Shown: positions 1-12,230, counted from the stretch's first letter. The stretch: 64,000 nt of DNA from Isoetes taiwanensis (GCA_021234155.1 JAJEKV010000083.1:4567250-4631249), one strand, 5' to 3'. The notes: generated from the letters alone by a model not told the origin. Numbers and translations: made by a program.

Positions 1-281
1 CGCAAATGCGGATGTGCCACGTCAAATCCCGCGAGGCGACGTTCAACGGCGTCGTATGTGCACGTGGCACGACACGCGACGCTGCCGCCTTGGCGTTAGC
101 AGCATCATGCCACGCAGCTAAATCCGACACGTCATCCCTGAGAAACGTCGTTGAACGACGTCGAAACGACGTTGTCGTCGTTGAACGACGTCGTCGATGT
201 TCGACGATGACCCGTCGTTCTTCGACGTCGCGACGTCGTTGGACGTCGACTATCCCTTGTAGTGGTGGCTAAGGAGATTAT
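1..281. repeat. GACGTC/ACGACG-rich minisatellite, copy 1 remnant
   Basis: Dense in ACGACG, GTCGTT and GACGTC words. It corresponds to the right end of the 99-bp minisatellite at 12,225-12,720. Many positions read T in this copy and C in copy 2 (for example cgtcaaatcc against cgccaaatcc), the direction expected from deamination of methylated CpG. The Arg/Ser-rich reading frame across it is a composition artefact, not a protein. Confidence 0.7.
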
Positions 282-283
282 AA

Positions 284-550
284 AATGAATTGAACTGTGA
301 ACAAATGGAGCCTACTGACATATGGACAGACAGCCAAAGCTGCATAGCAATAGTGAAGAATCCTGTGCATCATGACAGGACCAAACACATTGAATTGAGC
401 ATGCACTTCATAAGAGATCTAGCTGAAAAAAGGGTAATACATATGGAGTATGTTGACACGAACAAGCAGGTTGCAGACATCTTTACTAAGGCATTACCAG
501 AAAGTAAATATGTGTGCTTTAAAGCTGAGTTAAATGTGTCAAATACATAG
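284..550 (+). pseudogene. Ty1/copia RNase H C-terminal remnant (copy 1)
   Basis: The frame from 290 to the TAG at 548-550 encodes the end of a Ty1/copia Pol polyprotein. Visible landmarks are WTDSQSCIAIVKNP (the D-x-Q-S-x-I-A-x-x-K-N-P block of copia RNase H), DRTKHIEL, an HFIRD block and the terminal Q-V-A-D-I-F-T-K-A-L-P motif. These are the last 80 or so residues of a polyprotein normally over 1,200 residues long; integrase, RT and protease are absent upstream, where only minisatellite occurs. It is therefore a 5'-truncated fossil. The downstream purine-rich stretch at 562-573 is a candidate polypurine tract. Confidence 0.85.
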
Positions 551-561
551 ACTTATAAGCT

Positions 562-580
562 GAAGGAGGAGTGATGAGGA
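562..580 (+). other. Candidate copia polypurine tract and 3' LTR start
   Basis: Purine-only gaaggaggag lies 12 bp after the copia stop codon and is followed by TGATGAGG, the right position and composition for a polypurine tract abutting a 3' LTR. The same arrangement occurs at 13,044-13,060 in copy 2. With no 5' LTR in the window, the LTR itself cannot be delimited. Confidence 0.35.
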
Positions 581-3396
581 TTCAGCATTATAAGTCATAT
601 GAACATTCATGAGAAGCGATGGGGCGCGAATGCATGTAAAGAGCAAAATGAGCGTGATAATGATCTAAGTTGAATCATAAGTTATCAAGATTGTAAACTA
701 TGTTGCATGAAGACTTGAGCTAATATGTTCCGCCTATGAGAAGCAAAGGGTGAGGGGCCGATAACCTTGAACATTATGACATAATCTAGGGTGCAAGGGT
801 TGATTATTGGTTGCTAGTTCAATGTTGAACATGGACATGCTTGTCGAAGAAAGAAAACCTAATGTTAACATGGTTATGATTGCAAAAAGTCAGCATTAAA
901 ATTGAAAATAGGTTTCAATGGTTCAAAGGCTTATTTTTTATGATACGCATGTGGGATATATCGAAGACGTCTCATTCTTTGAGTTTATCCTGTGGGATAT
1001 TTGGTGATGACAGAAGAAGCCTGGATTGGAAAGTTGATCGTACCCTTAACCGCCGGATTGACGATTACAAAGGTATGAACCTGTTGAATAGACGGGGGCA
1101 GATGAATCAATGCACAGATTCGATATGGAAGACTGGATATGCCCAGCAATGGAGCTACAATGATCGGGTCAATGCCGGATGAACAGTAAATTGTGCTACA
1201 ATGGTTTAAAGGTTTAAAAGCTAAATGTTTATTGACAATAGAACCATTGTGATTGCATACCATTGATTCAAATAAAATGATGGAAAAAATGTGTATAATC
1301 TAGTGGAGATTAGTAGATCATATTGTGGCTCTCCACTAGATTATCATTTGCACTATAGGTGCTCGCTAGGCATCTCAGTTATGCTCTTGAGATAATCATA
1401 GCCTTTTCTTAAAATTTAACAAACTTTAACAAGGTTTGGACCCTTTTATAATAAGAAAATGGAGAATGCAGTTCTTTTTTTTTTCTTTTGAAGTCAAGGA
1501 TCTGTATTATATTCAAAGGATAAAACGTTTTCATACATACAGTTGAGCCCAGAGCTGCTACCACTTCTCGTATCCATGGATAGCAGCCGGCACTCACGAG
1601 CCTAGTACTCTTTAGCCTCTCTCAACTTCTTCTCCATAGGATACTACAGAGAGAAGGAGTAATTTCTCCTGACCCTAATGACACAACTAGGGCCGCCATT
1701 GGACAAGAACTACCGACCTCTTCTCCAATACATGGATACTATGGGAGCTGAGTTCCTGTCTTTCCACATGCCCCAACTGCATCATTGCTTCAAAAATAGG
1801 CCCTCGGATATGGCAAAGAAACCAGACCTGAGATTACCAGCAGCAAGAAAGGGGGTAGCCAATCGCACTGGTCAGCTGTCAAACTAGAGGCAGGATCCTC
1901 TTTATGCTTCCCTGCCGAAGATAGTGCTTTATCCAATCAATTGCCGCAAAAATACTATAGGGGGTGCCTCATGTTATAAGGCACTCGACCTTCTTCTCAC
2001 CAACGAACCAGAGGGAGCAGCACCGCTAGAATCCTGACCCATGCCTGACCCATCTGCATCTAGCCATGCAGGCCTTGTTTTCCTGCAAGACCAAGAATTT
2101 AACCTTTCTAGGGTCTCCCGCCCACTAGAAGTCAATGGCTTTTGAGCTGTCCCGTTCTGCCAGACTACCAATTCCTCAAGCCACCTCTTTGGGGGAAAGG
2201 GGAGCACTGCCCCCGCCAATTATTAGACAAACGACCACAAAGTCTTTTGAAATATTTGGTACAGAAATCACGGCGCTTTTGTCTTACGTCAAAGGGTTTG
2301 GCTCTTGCGGATACTAGCACCAAAGATAAAGAAAGGGGTTGCGTATCAATAGTACTATAGATGCCAACAACGTCTTCTTCTTAAAATGTCATCATAGTAG
2401 TACAGGCCAACATTTGTTTCGGTCTAACACCAAGCTAATCTTGAAGATCCCTTCCAAAAATAATTCTAGCCGGGACCCCGTACTTGAAGAGTGGTTCCTT
2501 CTTCTTATGGCGGCAAATACATACTGAGTACGTTAATATCATTTCTGGAAATCAGATCCCTTCTCCCAGCCAGACCACTAGAAGCTGACAAGAACGAAAT
2601 CAATGACAGAAGAGGAGCATCACTTTACCTCTGAAGCTAACTTGAGGCACACCTCCCATAGCCGGAAACCACCCCGGAATGCTTAAAAACAAGAAGCAGA
2701 AATACCAAGTGCATTCACCTTGCCAAGAACCTCAAAGCCTCTAAACTGTTGTCAAGGATTAGAAGCTAGAAGAAAATGGAAGGAAGCTTCCCTAGTTTTT
2801 GCACGAAAGGGAACGAAAGGAAGAAGACTTCGACTTGCAAGATTGGTTCTACCAGCCCAGATCTTCGAGCACCGCGATCCCTAATCCCTCCAAAGATCCG
2901 GCAGTTCCCGATTCACAGGAGATGGGGTCGCCATAGCCCCTAGGTTTTTTTTTTTTGAAGAAAACGGCCGCCATCGCCCGGCCCGTTATCGCCCCTTCTC
3001 CCAAAAAATCGTAGTATCGTAATGCGCTTCTAGATCGGTGGAAAAACTGCCAGTTTCTCTAAAGTTTGAACAATCACCACAACATATGAGTGATTCCATT
3101 AATCATGAAATCTTCACAAATCATTAAGAATCAAATTAAGATTCAAAAGGTGGTGTTTTATTGTAAAATTGAAATTTCTTCTGTTAGGTACATGGATTTA
3201 AGTAGGAGGGGGTATGCTGGACCAATTCTGGTCCATGAACCTGAAATAGTCTCCTGGACAACTCTAGTGCTAAGTGATATCCCCGGGGATAGAAGGCTCT
3301 ATGCAATAATGTTGTTGCATTTAATTGAAACAAAAAGCTTGAAGATGTAGTCTTGCATCCTGTTAATTCAAAGATGTAAAAAGTTACATCACAATG
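581..3396. other. Long non-coding stretch, probable LTR/TE debris
   Basis: No recognisable protein domain on either strand. Short open frames here are not preserved between copy 1 and copy 2 (13,060-15,880), because small indels differ throughout. A T-rich run at 1,478-1,489 has a longer counterpart near 13,950-13,970. The first part may be the copia 3' LTR. The later part (1,600-2,960) is indel-rich between copies and I see no function in it. Confidence 0.5.
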
Positions 3397-3398
3397 AC

Positions 3399-3554
3399 AT
3401 GAATGGGTTTGTTGATTCACGGGAGGAACTTGCCAGCTTGGACCCAAGCTTTTGGGCATACAAAGGTGTATTTGTTTTTCTATGTGACCATCGCACCTTT
3501 GTTTGGGATGACAAGTGTGCTTATGACCAAACCATTCTTCACTATTCCATGTGA
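3399..3554 (+). other. Unrecognised coding-like fragment (copy 1)
   Basis: A 51-codon open frame beginning M-N-G-F-V-D-S-R-E-E-L and containing FWAYKGVFVFLCDHRTFVWD looks protein-like in composition. Copy 2 (15,887-16,043) has one extra T in a T-run that breaks the same frame. I do not recognise the family. It lies just upstream of the Helitron helicase remnant on the same strand and may belong to the same decayed element. A neighbouring frame at 3,090-3,350 is identical in both copies and also unrecognised. Confidence 0.25.
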
Positions 3555-3898
3555 TGATTTTTTGTTGTCAATGGTAAAGATGAAAGAATATAAATACTTT
3601 AACTTTTAAACTAATGTTCTTGCTGTATGTATGAGAGCATAAAGATGCATAGGTACAATAGTGGTATTGTGTATGTGTGCCAAAAAGTTAATTTATATGA
3701 CCTTCCCATTGAATCATATTTAATTACAGAAAAGCAATCTATTAGTATTAAGCAGCATTGGGCATAATAAATACAAACAAACAATGTAATTTTGCTCCCA
3801 TGGCCAAGTTGATGTTAAAATTGAATGAGCTAAATTTTCAATTGGGCCTTCTCTTGCAATACTTGTCGTGCACAAATGATGAAAGGGGTTTTTAAGAA

Positions 3899-4357
3899 GT
3901 GGTTTACATTAGGATGCTTGTTTATTTCCATCAAAAGTATCACACTTTCATAAACCCTCACAAAGGCTATCAGCACTTAACCAAGGGCAACGGCAGATGC
4001 ATTGCACATACAAGGTTCAAGATATTAATAAATATATATGGCAACTTGCAACATTCCAAAGCAGTCAGAGCTGCAAACTTGATAAGAGCAACTCACATGA
4101 TTATATGGGATAAGGCCCAAGTGATGTATAAACATGTTTGGGAAGCACTGGATCGAACATTCCATGATCAGATATCATGTGACAGACTATTTAAAAGTTC
4201 ATTGTTATTCTGGAAGGAGATTTTTACCAGGTTCTACATGTAGTTACATCAGGGAATCGACCTTGAAATTGTGGATGCTTTCTTGAAGTACTCCTATATA
4301 TGGGATCATGTTGAGGAACATAAGCTCACCATAAAATATGCAGGTAATGAACAATAA
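3899..4357 (+). pseudogene. Helitron PIF1-like helicase remnant (copy 1)
   Basis: Encodes part of the helicase domain of a plant Helitron RepHel protein. The series H-T-R-F-K-I, then L-I-R-A-T-H-M-I-I-W-D-K-A-Q-V-M-Y-K-H and E-A-L-D-R-T matches the Walker B block (normally I-I-W-D-E-A). The catalytic E is K here, so the ATPase site is dead. After an in-frame TAG at 4,241-4,243 the same frame continues with GIDLEIVDAFLKYSYIWDHV, the block that follows the helicase core, up to a TAA at 4,355-4,357. Rep, the Walker A region and C-terminal motifs are missing. Only about 150 of roughly 1,500 residues survive. Confidence 0.8.
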
Positions 4358-4570
4358 TTCCAAAAGCAAATCTTGTTCAAGCATTAACTTGCGGTGTTGA
4401 CGGAAGTTCCACATACAAATGTTAAAGGCCAAGTAAAAACACACGCCTGGACATTAGCTTGGCACATGTTTGCTAGCATGTTGCCTTTAATCTTTTATTT
4501 TGATAATCGATTTATAAACATTTTAGATTTCTTTCTGACATAGATCATGTAAATTATCAAATATGTTTTT

Positions 4571-4593
4571 AGGAAGGAAGGAAGGAAGGAAGG
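4571..4593. repeat. (GGAA)n microsatellite
   Basis: About five uninterrupted GGAA units. They sit exactly at the tail of the SINE/LINE-like sequence that follows on the minus strand, so they probably arose as its 3' tail. Copy 2 has the same at 17,059-17,081. Confidence 0.85.
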
Positions 4594-4990
4594 TACTTTT
4601 ATCGTCCACGGAGACCAATCGGTCTATGGGACCCAATACAAAAATGCAGCAAGCGGATTACTGCCCGGATTAAAAAACCCCTGCCCCGAAGGGTTTTCGA
4701 GGGAAAAACCGTGGCAGCAATCAGCCTGCTGACAAACTGTGCTAATCATATAAAATGCAGAAACACCCCAATATATACAGTCATGTACCACACCCGTAGT
4801 GCCTAGTCAGCGGGCAGCCAGGCGGGGGCAAAGGTGACCTCGCAGGTCCAGTACCTCCTGAATGTATGACCCCAGCGTACGTACTGACGGTGTGTTCATC
4901 AGTAAATGCAAGGGCACGTCCGGCCGTACTAAGGGAGCGTATCTGGCCCGGATCTGACTGAACGCTGGGCAACTCTGGAAAGTCCTTCAA
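4594..4990 (-). mobile_element. Retroposon 3' end with microsatellite tail (copy 1)
   Basis: Read on the minus strand, the last 190 bp (a GGTTTTTCCC block, GGGGTTTTTTAATCC, a TGGGTCCCAT block, GGTCTCCGTGGACG and then an A-rich tail) recur at 36,720-36,890 on the plus strand, there followed by (TTCTA)n in place of (TTCC)n. A shared 3' end followed by different simple-sequence tails is typical of SINEs or LINEs using 3'-end recognition. The 5' portions of the copies do not match, so the upstream limit is uncertain. No tRNA-like A or B box was found here. Confidence 0.55.
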
Positions 4991-5425
4991 TGGTTTATTT
5001 TCTAATCAATTTATAATTACAATTAATATTGAAGTATATAGAACACCTTCCAATGAACAATCTTTTTAATGGAAGAATCAAAAGACATGTCAATATATAA
5101 GGTCAGTTGGATTTTGATGCAATTCATGTTTGCATGTCGCACTAGAATTAGTTACATTAAACTGCAATTGTGAGACCCTGCTCAAACAATAGCATCGCAA
5201 TGGTGAGATCTCAAACAATAGCACATTGTCATAATGTGATAATTTTGTTGTCGTGTTTAACGTTAAATAGCATTTTCAACAATCATAATAGATACAATTG
5301 TATCCCACAACCATGACATTCAATTCTTTTCCAATACCAAATTTGGCTATATTTTGTAGTATTTCATAGTTACTTATAAACTTGAGTTGCCTTACACTAG
5401 CTTGTAGACTTGGAATCACCTTACA

Positions 5426-6547
5426 CTAGCTTGTAAGCTTATGAAATGTAGGTTTGAAAGTAAATCCACCTATAATAATAGTCGTATCTATGCATGTGTG
5501 AACTAATTTCCATGAATTTTGCTTAATGGAGAAGGCATCAATCCAACCACATGTGTAGAAATAAATTTGTTTATCATCCTTGGCAATCACTGGCCTTGAA
5601 TTCGAAGTGAATCTAGGTGCACGTCCTATAGATCTTAGAAAGCTCCATTGGGAACTGCCAATATCAAATGTCCAGAGGCCATACTCTAGAGCAACACCCT
5701 CCATGACACCAACAAGCAAGATACTCCCATCGAGTTCACACAGATAAGATTGGTGCTTGATGTTCAGGTTTTGGGGTTCGTGTAACAGTGGTGGTTCTTA
5801 GTTTCAAATCATAGCTCAGAAGGAATAGCTAGCAAGGCTTGAGTTATGAGCATTAAGGATATATAGAATGTTGTGCATAATGAGTCGAGCGAAGGCGTGA
5901 AAGGTGGGCAAGGGAGGAAGTATGTGAAAGGTGGGCAAGGGAGGAAGTCTGTGCCAGGCAAGATCGTCCGAATCGAAGATGTAATGGCCGGGCCAAGAAA
6001 AGTGTGAACGTAAGCATAGAGAAAGAAACCGGGTTCGTGGTCCTTAGAGAATAGGGGAAAAAGCGGCTCGAGGAGCTCTGGGGACGAAGATAGAGAGGAT
6101 GGAAAGGGGGCCAAGGAAGGTCTAACCATTGGTTTAAAAGAGGGTTGCATACAGCAAGGGCATCCAGGGCATCCTTATACTTCCAGTTCCAGAAACATAC
6201 CAACCCCCAGGAGGCCACGGGCTGATAATTGCGCCCGTTATCAGCCCCGCAGACGGGTATTAGGGTTCTACGAAGACGAACCCGCGCCTGTGTTGCAGAC
6301 TCATACATCCAGCAGATTTCTTCTCCGGTGCACCTTCTTTCCACCGTTATCAAAACCGACGAAACGGATCTGCTCTCGCAATATTTCAGGTACTCCTCTG
6401 ATTCCATCAGTTTTCTCAACCTTTGCATACTGCCCTAAACTTTGTCACCCTGTAAAACAATGGCACTCTAGGTATTATCTCATATATCAGAAGCTCGTCT
6501 TCCAGCTTTCTCCATATCGCCGGTTTTAACTTGCCGTCTAGCTCCAT
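5426..6547 (-). pseudogene. F-box protein gene, frameshifted copy
   Basis: Duplicate of the open gene at 17,908-19,035. The ATG is kept (minus strand, 6,547-6,545), but a one-base deletion near 6,417 removes the frame before the end of the F-box, an extra G near 6,085 shifts it again, and several further small indels lie between about 5,785 and 6,060. A 3-bp change near 6,210 is in-frame. The last 97 codons (5,426-5,719) match copy 2. Either this copy is a pseudogene, or the lesions are consensus errors of the kind that affect GC-rich parts of this duplication. No intron is apparent in either copy. Confidence 0.8.
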
Positions 6548-8008
6548 AATCCAAAAAGGCTTTTTGTTCGTCTTCTTAAATAGTTGATGTAGTTAAAAAG
6601 GCACCCTTTTTTTAGACGTGACCCAGTGCCCTTTTCGTCTCGTTCCGGATTTGTATTAGGCATAGATAAATGATAGTGTATAACCATAGTTAATTATTCA
6701 AGTGATCCTTCAATAGTTCAATTGCTTCTTTCTTCAATCCTAATATTGTACTCTAATCCGTTTCTAATGAGCTAGCCAGCTGGGAGTGCTTAATGAAAAA
6801 AACCTGGGAATGAACAAAACGTTAATGAAACCTTAAGCTATAGATTACACGATATTGCATAGCATTAATGTGTAAAAAACTTAAGTCCGCAATTAATAGA
6901 CAAGAACATATGATCAATAGATAAGGGAGCTCATATGAACAATTGGATGACAAGAACTGTACTGTACATGTGGCCGGCACAAGTATATAACAAGAATAAC
7001 TATGCATGCTTTTGATTTGGAGCATTCAGCTGTTCGGGTATTCCTCCACCTATCTGGCATTGGTAAGTTTCAGTAATAATTTGAGTGTTAAGTTTTAATG
7101 TTGAAATAGACGTGAGACTTGCGGTACAACTTGAATTAATTTACAACAATAACCAGATGACAGCTCTCCCTACTGCGTATTTAATTAACATCCTCTTCTG
7201 CAGCAACAGCCAGCTGGATTTCAGTTCAATGCCCAGATTTCATCAAACAATTTTTTATTAGCAGCAATTTATTCATCCAACAATCTTCAGTGTGGTGTGT
7301 GGAACCAGTTTCATGCCTGTAGATTTAGAGGGCTTCAAATCCTTGGATGCCATCGGAATGAGAAAGAATCATGTTTCTGGCAGACCCTACCTCCCGTTCA
7401 ATCAAATCTATTCGTGGTTAAGGTTGGTAAGTTTTCCTCACCGATCTTTCAGCCTCTTGGTGCTAGATATTGCCAGATAAGGTTTTCGTTGGAATATTTA
7501 CTGGAAGACTTTCGGTAACAACATTCAGCAACAACAAGATTCTGCAACAACATTCAGCAGCAGAATACTGGAAGCCATGTAAGTGTAGTTTGGCTTGCAC
7601 TCACTGCAAGGTCTTGCAGCTCTGGCTCTCCATGTTGTTCGATTTTAAATATATCCAAATAAGACTTTATTGCTAGCCATATAGTTACTGCGATCTCAGT
7701 TTGATTCCAAGGCTGCACTCATTGTGGCCTTTGGTAATGGGCTCAGATCTGTATACAGGCTTAAGATTTATAGAGTAGAGAACTCCATCCTCGCGCAGCT
7801 GGAGCAAGCTCCTGAAATGATTAAATTGACAGGCTGCCATTTAGATTTGTGGGCTTGCTGTCATTTAGATTTGTGTGCTTGCTGAACCCTTTGTGATGTA
7901 AGTGGTGCTTCCTCAATGGGGACGTAATAGAGGCTGAGAAACATATTCAGGCAATTTTTGAACCTCGGTTACTTGTGCTATCATCCTAGCAGATGGGACT
8001 AGTTTGGG
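6548..8008. other. F-box upstream flank and non-coding DNA (copy 1)
   Basis: No convincing coding sequence. Short frames at 7,292-7,676 are preserved in copy 2 (19,778-20,162), but that follows from high nucleotide identity. The region contains AT-rich DNA and scattered short direct repeats such as cagcaacaacaagattctgc near 7,530. The F-box promoter should lie at 6,548-7,100 on the minus strand, but I could not identify its elements. Confidence 0.5.
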
Positions 8009-8010
8009 GG

Positions 8011-8137
8011 CATCTTATTTGATTCATATGAGGTTTCGCATAGTATCATGTCCATCTTTGCACTTCTATGGGGACATCTTATTTGATTCATATGAGGTTT
8101 TGCATAGTATCATGTTCGTCTTTGCACTTCTATGTAA
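8011..8137. repeat. 64-bp tandem duplication (copy 1)
   Basis: Two adjacent 64-bp units, beginning catcttatttgattcatatg at 8,011 and 8,075, differ by a few substitutions. The same pair is present in copy 2 (about 20,497-20,623), so it predates the 12.48-kb duplication. Confidence 0.9.
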
Positions 8138-8599
8138 ATCTCATTTCTGCTCTGCAAAGGTACGCCAGCTAAAGGTCTGATGGGCTTGGGGGGCACATGA
8201 AGCTTCGTTTATCTTATGACTAATGAATCTTTGTGTGAATTGCTATCTGTATGGAAGATGTTGTGATGAAGTTGGTGTCTATGCTATGTGTTGAGTGGGT
8301 AGTTTTAAGTATGTCCACTTTTCATGTTCTTATTTAATCAAGTAGTGTTCTTTAGATGGGAATCCTTGTAATACCATTCTAGAGCCCTCCAGCCATGCAG
8401 AGAATGGCACTTCATTTTATAGCAATGCAAAAGAACGGCAACACAAAACAATGCCATTCAGATCGAAATGCAAAAAATAATGTAGCCATACATCAGAATG
8501 GCTATCATTTTTTAAAATTTCTAATTTTATATGCATTATTGTATATATAATATTTTGTTCTAATATTTTATGTCCAACATTTTGCCATGCAAATATCAT

Positions 8600-8769
8600 A
8601 TTGTGTATGTATAATGTGTGTTTAATGTATTATCTAACTAACTACGTTTTAAATAAATTTTTGGTTGGTTGGTTTGGAATTAGTATTGTGTATGTATAAT
8701 GTGTGTTTAATGTATTATCTAACTAACTATGTTTTAAATAAATTTTTGGTTGGTTGGTTTGGAATTAGT
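8600..8769. repeat. 85-bp tandem duplication (copy 1)
   Basis: Two 85-bp units starting attgtgtatgtataatgtgt at 8,600 and 8,685 and ending ggttggtttggaattagt. Nearly identical to each other, and present again at 21,086-21,253. Confidence 0.9.
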
Positions 8770-9089
8770 GGTGGTGCACGAGTTGAGAAAAAGTTGGCAA
8801 CCACCATACCATTGTTGAATGTAAAATTAAAAATTTTCCTTCTCAAATTTGGCCCTTTTTTGATCAATAGTACGGACGGAGCTCCAACTAGTCCACCCTT
8901 TTCCTTGATCCTTAATCTTCCCTCCCATACACAGTGGTCTTGTTTCGCTCTGTGGCAGCCAATCTGCTGAAGCAAAAGCAGCAGAAGAACAGAGGTATGA
9001 CTTAGAAGAACAGAGGTATGACTTGGAAGTCTCTGAGATTTGGAAGAACGATTTGAAAGCAAGAGATCACTGAGGCTGATGACCCGATG

Positions 9090-9390
9090 AAGTTCAAACA
9101 AATGCAACATTATGGGATGCTTGCAGAGAGCAACAATTTAACTTTAATGTTTATAATGAAGTAATGAAATTGTCGCAGGCCACTCTTCTTCTTCCAGCAA
9201 GTTCTATAGAGTGTGAGCATGGTTTTCAAAGACAGAATTTGATAAAAGATGAAGACAAAGACCATCTATTACTGACTACACTTGAGACCTTGATGTTTTT
9301 GTCATTATCAGCAGTTATATAGATGCTGATTATGCATTGATTTTTTCTAATTGGATGGATCAAAAGCAACGCCGTGATTTGCCATTGTAA
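9090..9390 (+). pseudogene. hAT transposase C-terminal dimerisation remnant (copy 1)
   Basis: The frame around 9,161-9,320 contains LLLPASSIECEHGFQRQNLI followed by K and a T-L-E-T-L-M block. This is the hATC signature (S-x-x-x-x-E-R-x-F-S with N-x-x-K downstream) of zinc-finger-type hAT transposases. After a frame change near 9,318, D-A-D-Y-A-L-I-F-S-N-W with K-Q-R-R gives the terminal W-x-x-x-K-x-R-R block. The catalytic RNase H-like core and BED finger are missing. A fossil of about 100 residues from a transposase of 600-800. Confidence 0.72.
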
Positions 9391-9873
9391 CTTTTTAATA
9401 TGAATATATGGGGTCATTGAGTATTATATTCGATAAGGCAAATTCATGATTTGGTTATTGAGTTATTTCATTAATTTGTTGATTTATTGTATTGAATGGC
9501 AACAAAAGATTTATCATGCAATGTAATGGCAACGTTAAAACCGGCTGCTCAAACCCGAAAAGAAAGTTTTGAAAGTGCCTTTCAAAAGAATTGAAGGGCT
9601 GCCCTGCAAATTTAACCCTTTGGGGCTATATGTCTTTAGAAGACAGTGGAATGTATGGGGCTATATGTCTTTAGGAGACAGGAGGGGACAAGCCTTGCTA
9701 AAGTTAGATGCAAATGGACTACACATGGTTCTTAATTTCAAACACGTGTGTTTGTGGTGGTAGCTAGGTAGTACTCTTCTATTAGTTATCGCTTGAACAC
9801 TTGCAACTTTCTGGAGGAGGATTTTTATGGGAATTTTAGCTTTGGGTGTAGTGGCAACGGAGTCCTTTTGCAA
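9391..9873. other. Non-coding end of copy 1
   Basis: Contains a short direct repeat (the word ggggctatatgtctttag at about 9,622 and 9,658, the second with a shifted start) and otherwise nothing recognisable. Homology to copy 2 ends at the right boundary. Confidence 0.5.
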
Positions 9874-12230
9874 AACCGACCGTGTAACTTGGTCCCTAGG
9901 GTAATTTTGGCATTCAACGATGTGGCGGTCGGATCGCCATTTCGAGCCTCTCGCAATGTCCGAACGACAAAAACACTTTGGTTTCTACTAATCGCCGCTC
10001 GCAGACGCCAAGGGTTTGATATGTTCTCCCGGACGGATGTTGGATTTTTTTGGACCTTCTCGGACCAGGTTCCTTGAACAAAGGATTCAACGGTCGGATA
10101 CGGGAACCGAGATCCGGGAGTGTGGTCTTTAGCGTACGCCCCCGGGAGCCCGCCAGAAAGGCTGCCTCGAAAGCTTTTGGGGCTCGCCTCCTGGGGTTCG
10201 GACTCTCCCCTCTAATGAGAAGGCCTTGCAAGGTCCTGGCCTTGTTTGACTTGGGCAAGTGTGCCAGCTCGGCTGCCCAACAACAGGCTGCCCAGACCGT
10301 TCTAATGCAAACTATTTGATCTAAACCTTATCCAAAATTTTTGAAAGTTGGCCTGTATGTTGGCGATGACTTAGGAAACTAGCTGACAAAAAATCAGAAT
10401 TTAAGTCCGTACTATGCATTAATTACGAATTTACGAATGTCTTAAGTGACCGCAAAAGCCTTGACTTCTAACCGCCACAACGGGAGGAGTACAGGTCCAA
10501 ACTCCATTCCGTCAGTTCCCTTTGCTTCACGTTCTCAATTGCATGTGATCGCCACGCCCCAAGTGCAAAAGACCAAAACTTCGGCACCCAAAACGCAAAC
10601 CCCGCTAGAACCCGGCAACTCATGTGGTTTACGCTTTGAGGCTCTATCCTTGTCGACGGACTAGGACCTTGCGCCGGTCTTGACGTAGGGGGTGTTGACG
10701 CCGAGAGCACGGACCCTAAAACCACCCGAAGCAAATGCCTTGCCCCAAAAGTCCTCTCCCGGCGGCCCCGGGCGACGACGGGCAACTTCCCTCTCCCAAC
10801 CGTGATCCGCCTCGCCAATGGAATCGAACGCCGACATTGCCCTAGGGACCAAGTGTTGTGGCCAGGAAGCCCACCCCTTCTCGGCTAAGCCAAACTATCT
10901 CATGTGCAACGCGACTCAGAGTCAATTGGCCTAGGAGGTGGTCATCAATACCGCAATGTAGGGCGAAGTGTTTCTTTCTTTTGCAAACCGACCGCGGTAA
11001 CTTGGTCCCTAGGGTAATTTTGACATTCCCGACGATGTGGCGAAGTCGATCGCCATTTCGAGCCTCCGCAATGTCCGAACGACAAAACACTTTGGTTTCT
11101 ACACCGCCGCCTACCAGACGCTTCTCGGTTTGATATGTTCTCCTCGGACGGATGTTGGATTTTTTGGACCTTCTGACCAGGGTTCCTTGAACAAAGGATT
11201 CAACGGCCTGATACGGAACCGAGATCCGGAGTGTGGTCTTTAGCGTCGCCCCGGCGAGCCGCCAGAAAGGCTGCCTCGAAGCTTTTGGGGCTCGCCTCCC
11301 CGGTTCTGGACTCTCCCCTCTAATGAGGAGGCCTTGCAAGGTCCCTGGCCTTGTTTGACTTGGGCACGCATGTGCTAGCTTCGGCCGCCCCAACAACAGC
11401 TGCCTGCACCGTTCTAATGCAAACTATTTGATCTAAACCTTATCCAAAATTTTTGAAAGTTGGCCTGTATGTTGGCGATGACTTAGGAAACTAGCTGACA
11501 AAAAATCAGAATTTAAGTCCGTACTATGCATTAATTACGAATTTACGAATGTCTTGCTACTGCAAAAGCGGGCCTTGACTTCTAACTGCCACAACGGGAG
11601 GAGTACAGGTCCAAACTCCATTCCGTCAGTTCCCTTTGCTTCACGTTCTCAATTGCATGTGATCGGCCACGTCCCAAGTGCAAAAGACCAAAACTCGGCA
11701 CCCAAAACGCAAGCCCTGCTAGAACCTTGCAACTCATAGGGTTTACGTTTCAGAGGCTCTATCCTTGTCAGATTCGACTAGGACCTTGCGCCGTGTCTTG
11801 ACGTAGAAAGGGGGTGTTGACGCCAGAGCACGGACCCTAAAACCCACCCGGAAGCAGCTTGCCTCAAAACTCCTCTCCCGAAGCGCCACCCCGGGCGACG
11901 GGCAACTTTCCCTCTCCTAATCGTGATTCGCTCGCCAATGGACTCAGAACGTCAACATTGCCCTAGGGACCAAGTTTTATGGCCAGAAGGCCACCCCTTC
12001 TCGAAGAAGCGCCAAACTATCTTATGTCCAACACACTCGTAGTCAATTGGCCTAGGAGGTGGCTGTTGAATACTGCAATGTAGGGCGTAAGTGTGTCATT
12101 TTTTTTTTTTGCACCGACCGTAACTTAGTCCATAGGGTAATTTTGGCATTCCAAACAATAAGTGACGCCGCGATAATTTTTTTTTTTTTCAAGACGCTTT
12201 TTTTCAAAAAAAAAATAGTGACGCCGTTTA
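9874..12230. repeat. 1.1-kb tandem repeat units (two full, one partial)
   Basis: The anchor word ccgacc followed by gtaacttggtccctagggta recurs at 9,876, 10,988 and, degenerate, 12,114, giving periods of 1,112 and 1,126 bp. Other anchors repeat at the same spacing, for example actatttgatctaaacct and gggaggagtacaggtcc. Units are GC-rich and differ by many one- to three-base indels. I find no transposase, gag or pol domain; ORFs here differ between units because of the indels. It could be a satellite in the making, or pieces of a long LTR. Confidence 0.85.

Larger units (their letters stand above)
1..9873. repeat. Copy 1 of ~12.48-kb tandem duplication (left-truncated by window)
   Basis: The whole stretch realigns with 12,480-22,359 in the same order and orientation at an offset of 12,479 to 12,488. 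Anchors are the copia remnant (290 vs about 12,769), the F-box gene (5,426 vs 17,908), an ORF at 7,292 vs 19,778 and the hAT remnant (9,226 vs 21,708). Homology stops abruptly after a shared gtagtggcaacg stretch at about 9,873, where copy 1 runs into GC-rich 1.1-kb repeats. The left end lies outside the window, so more copies may exist upstream. Confidence 0.93.
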
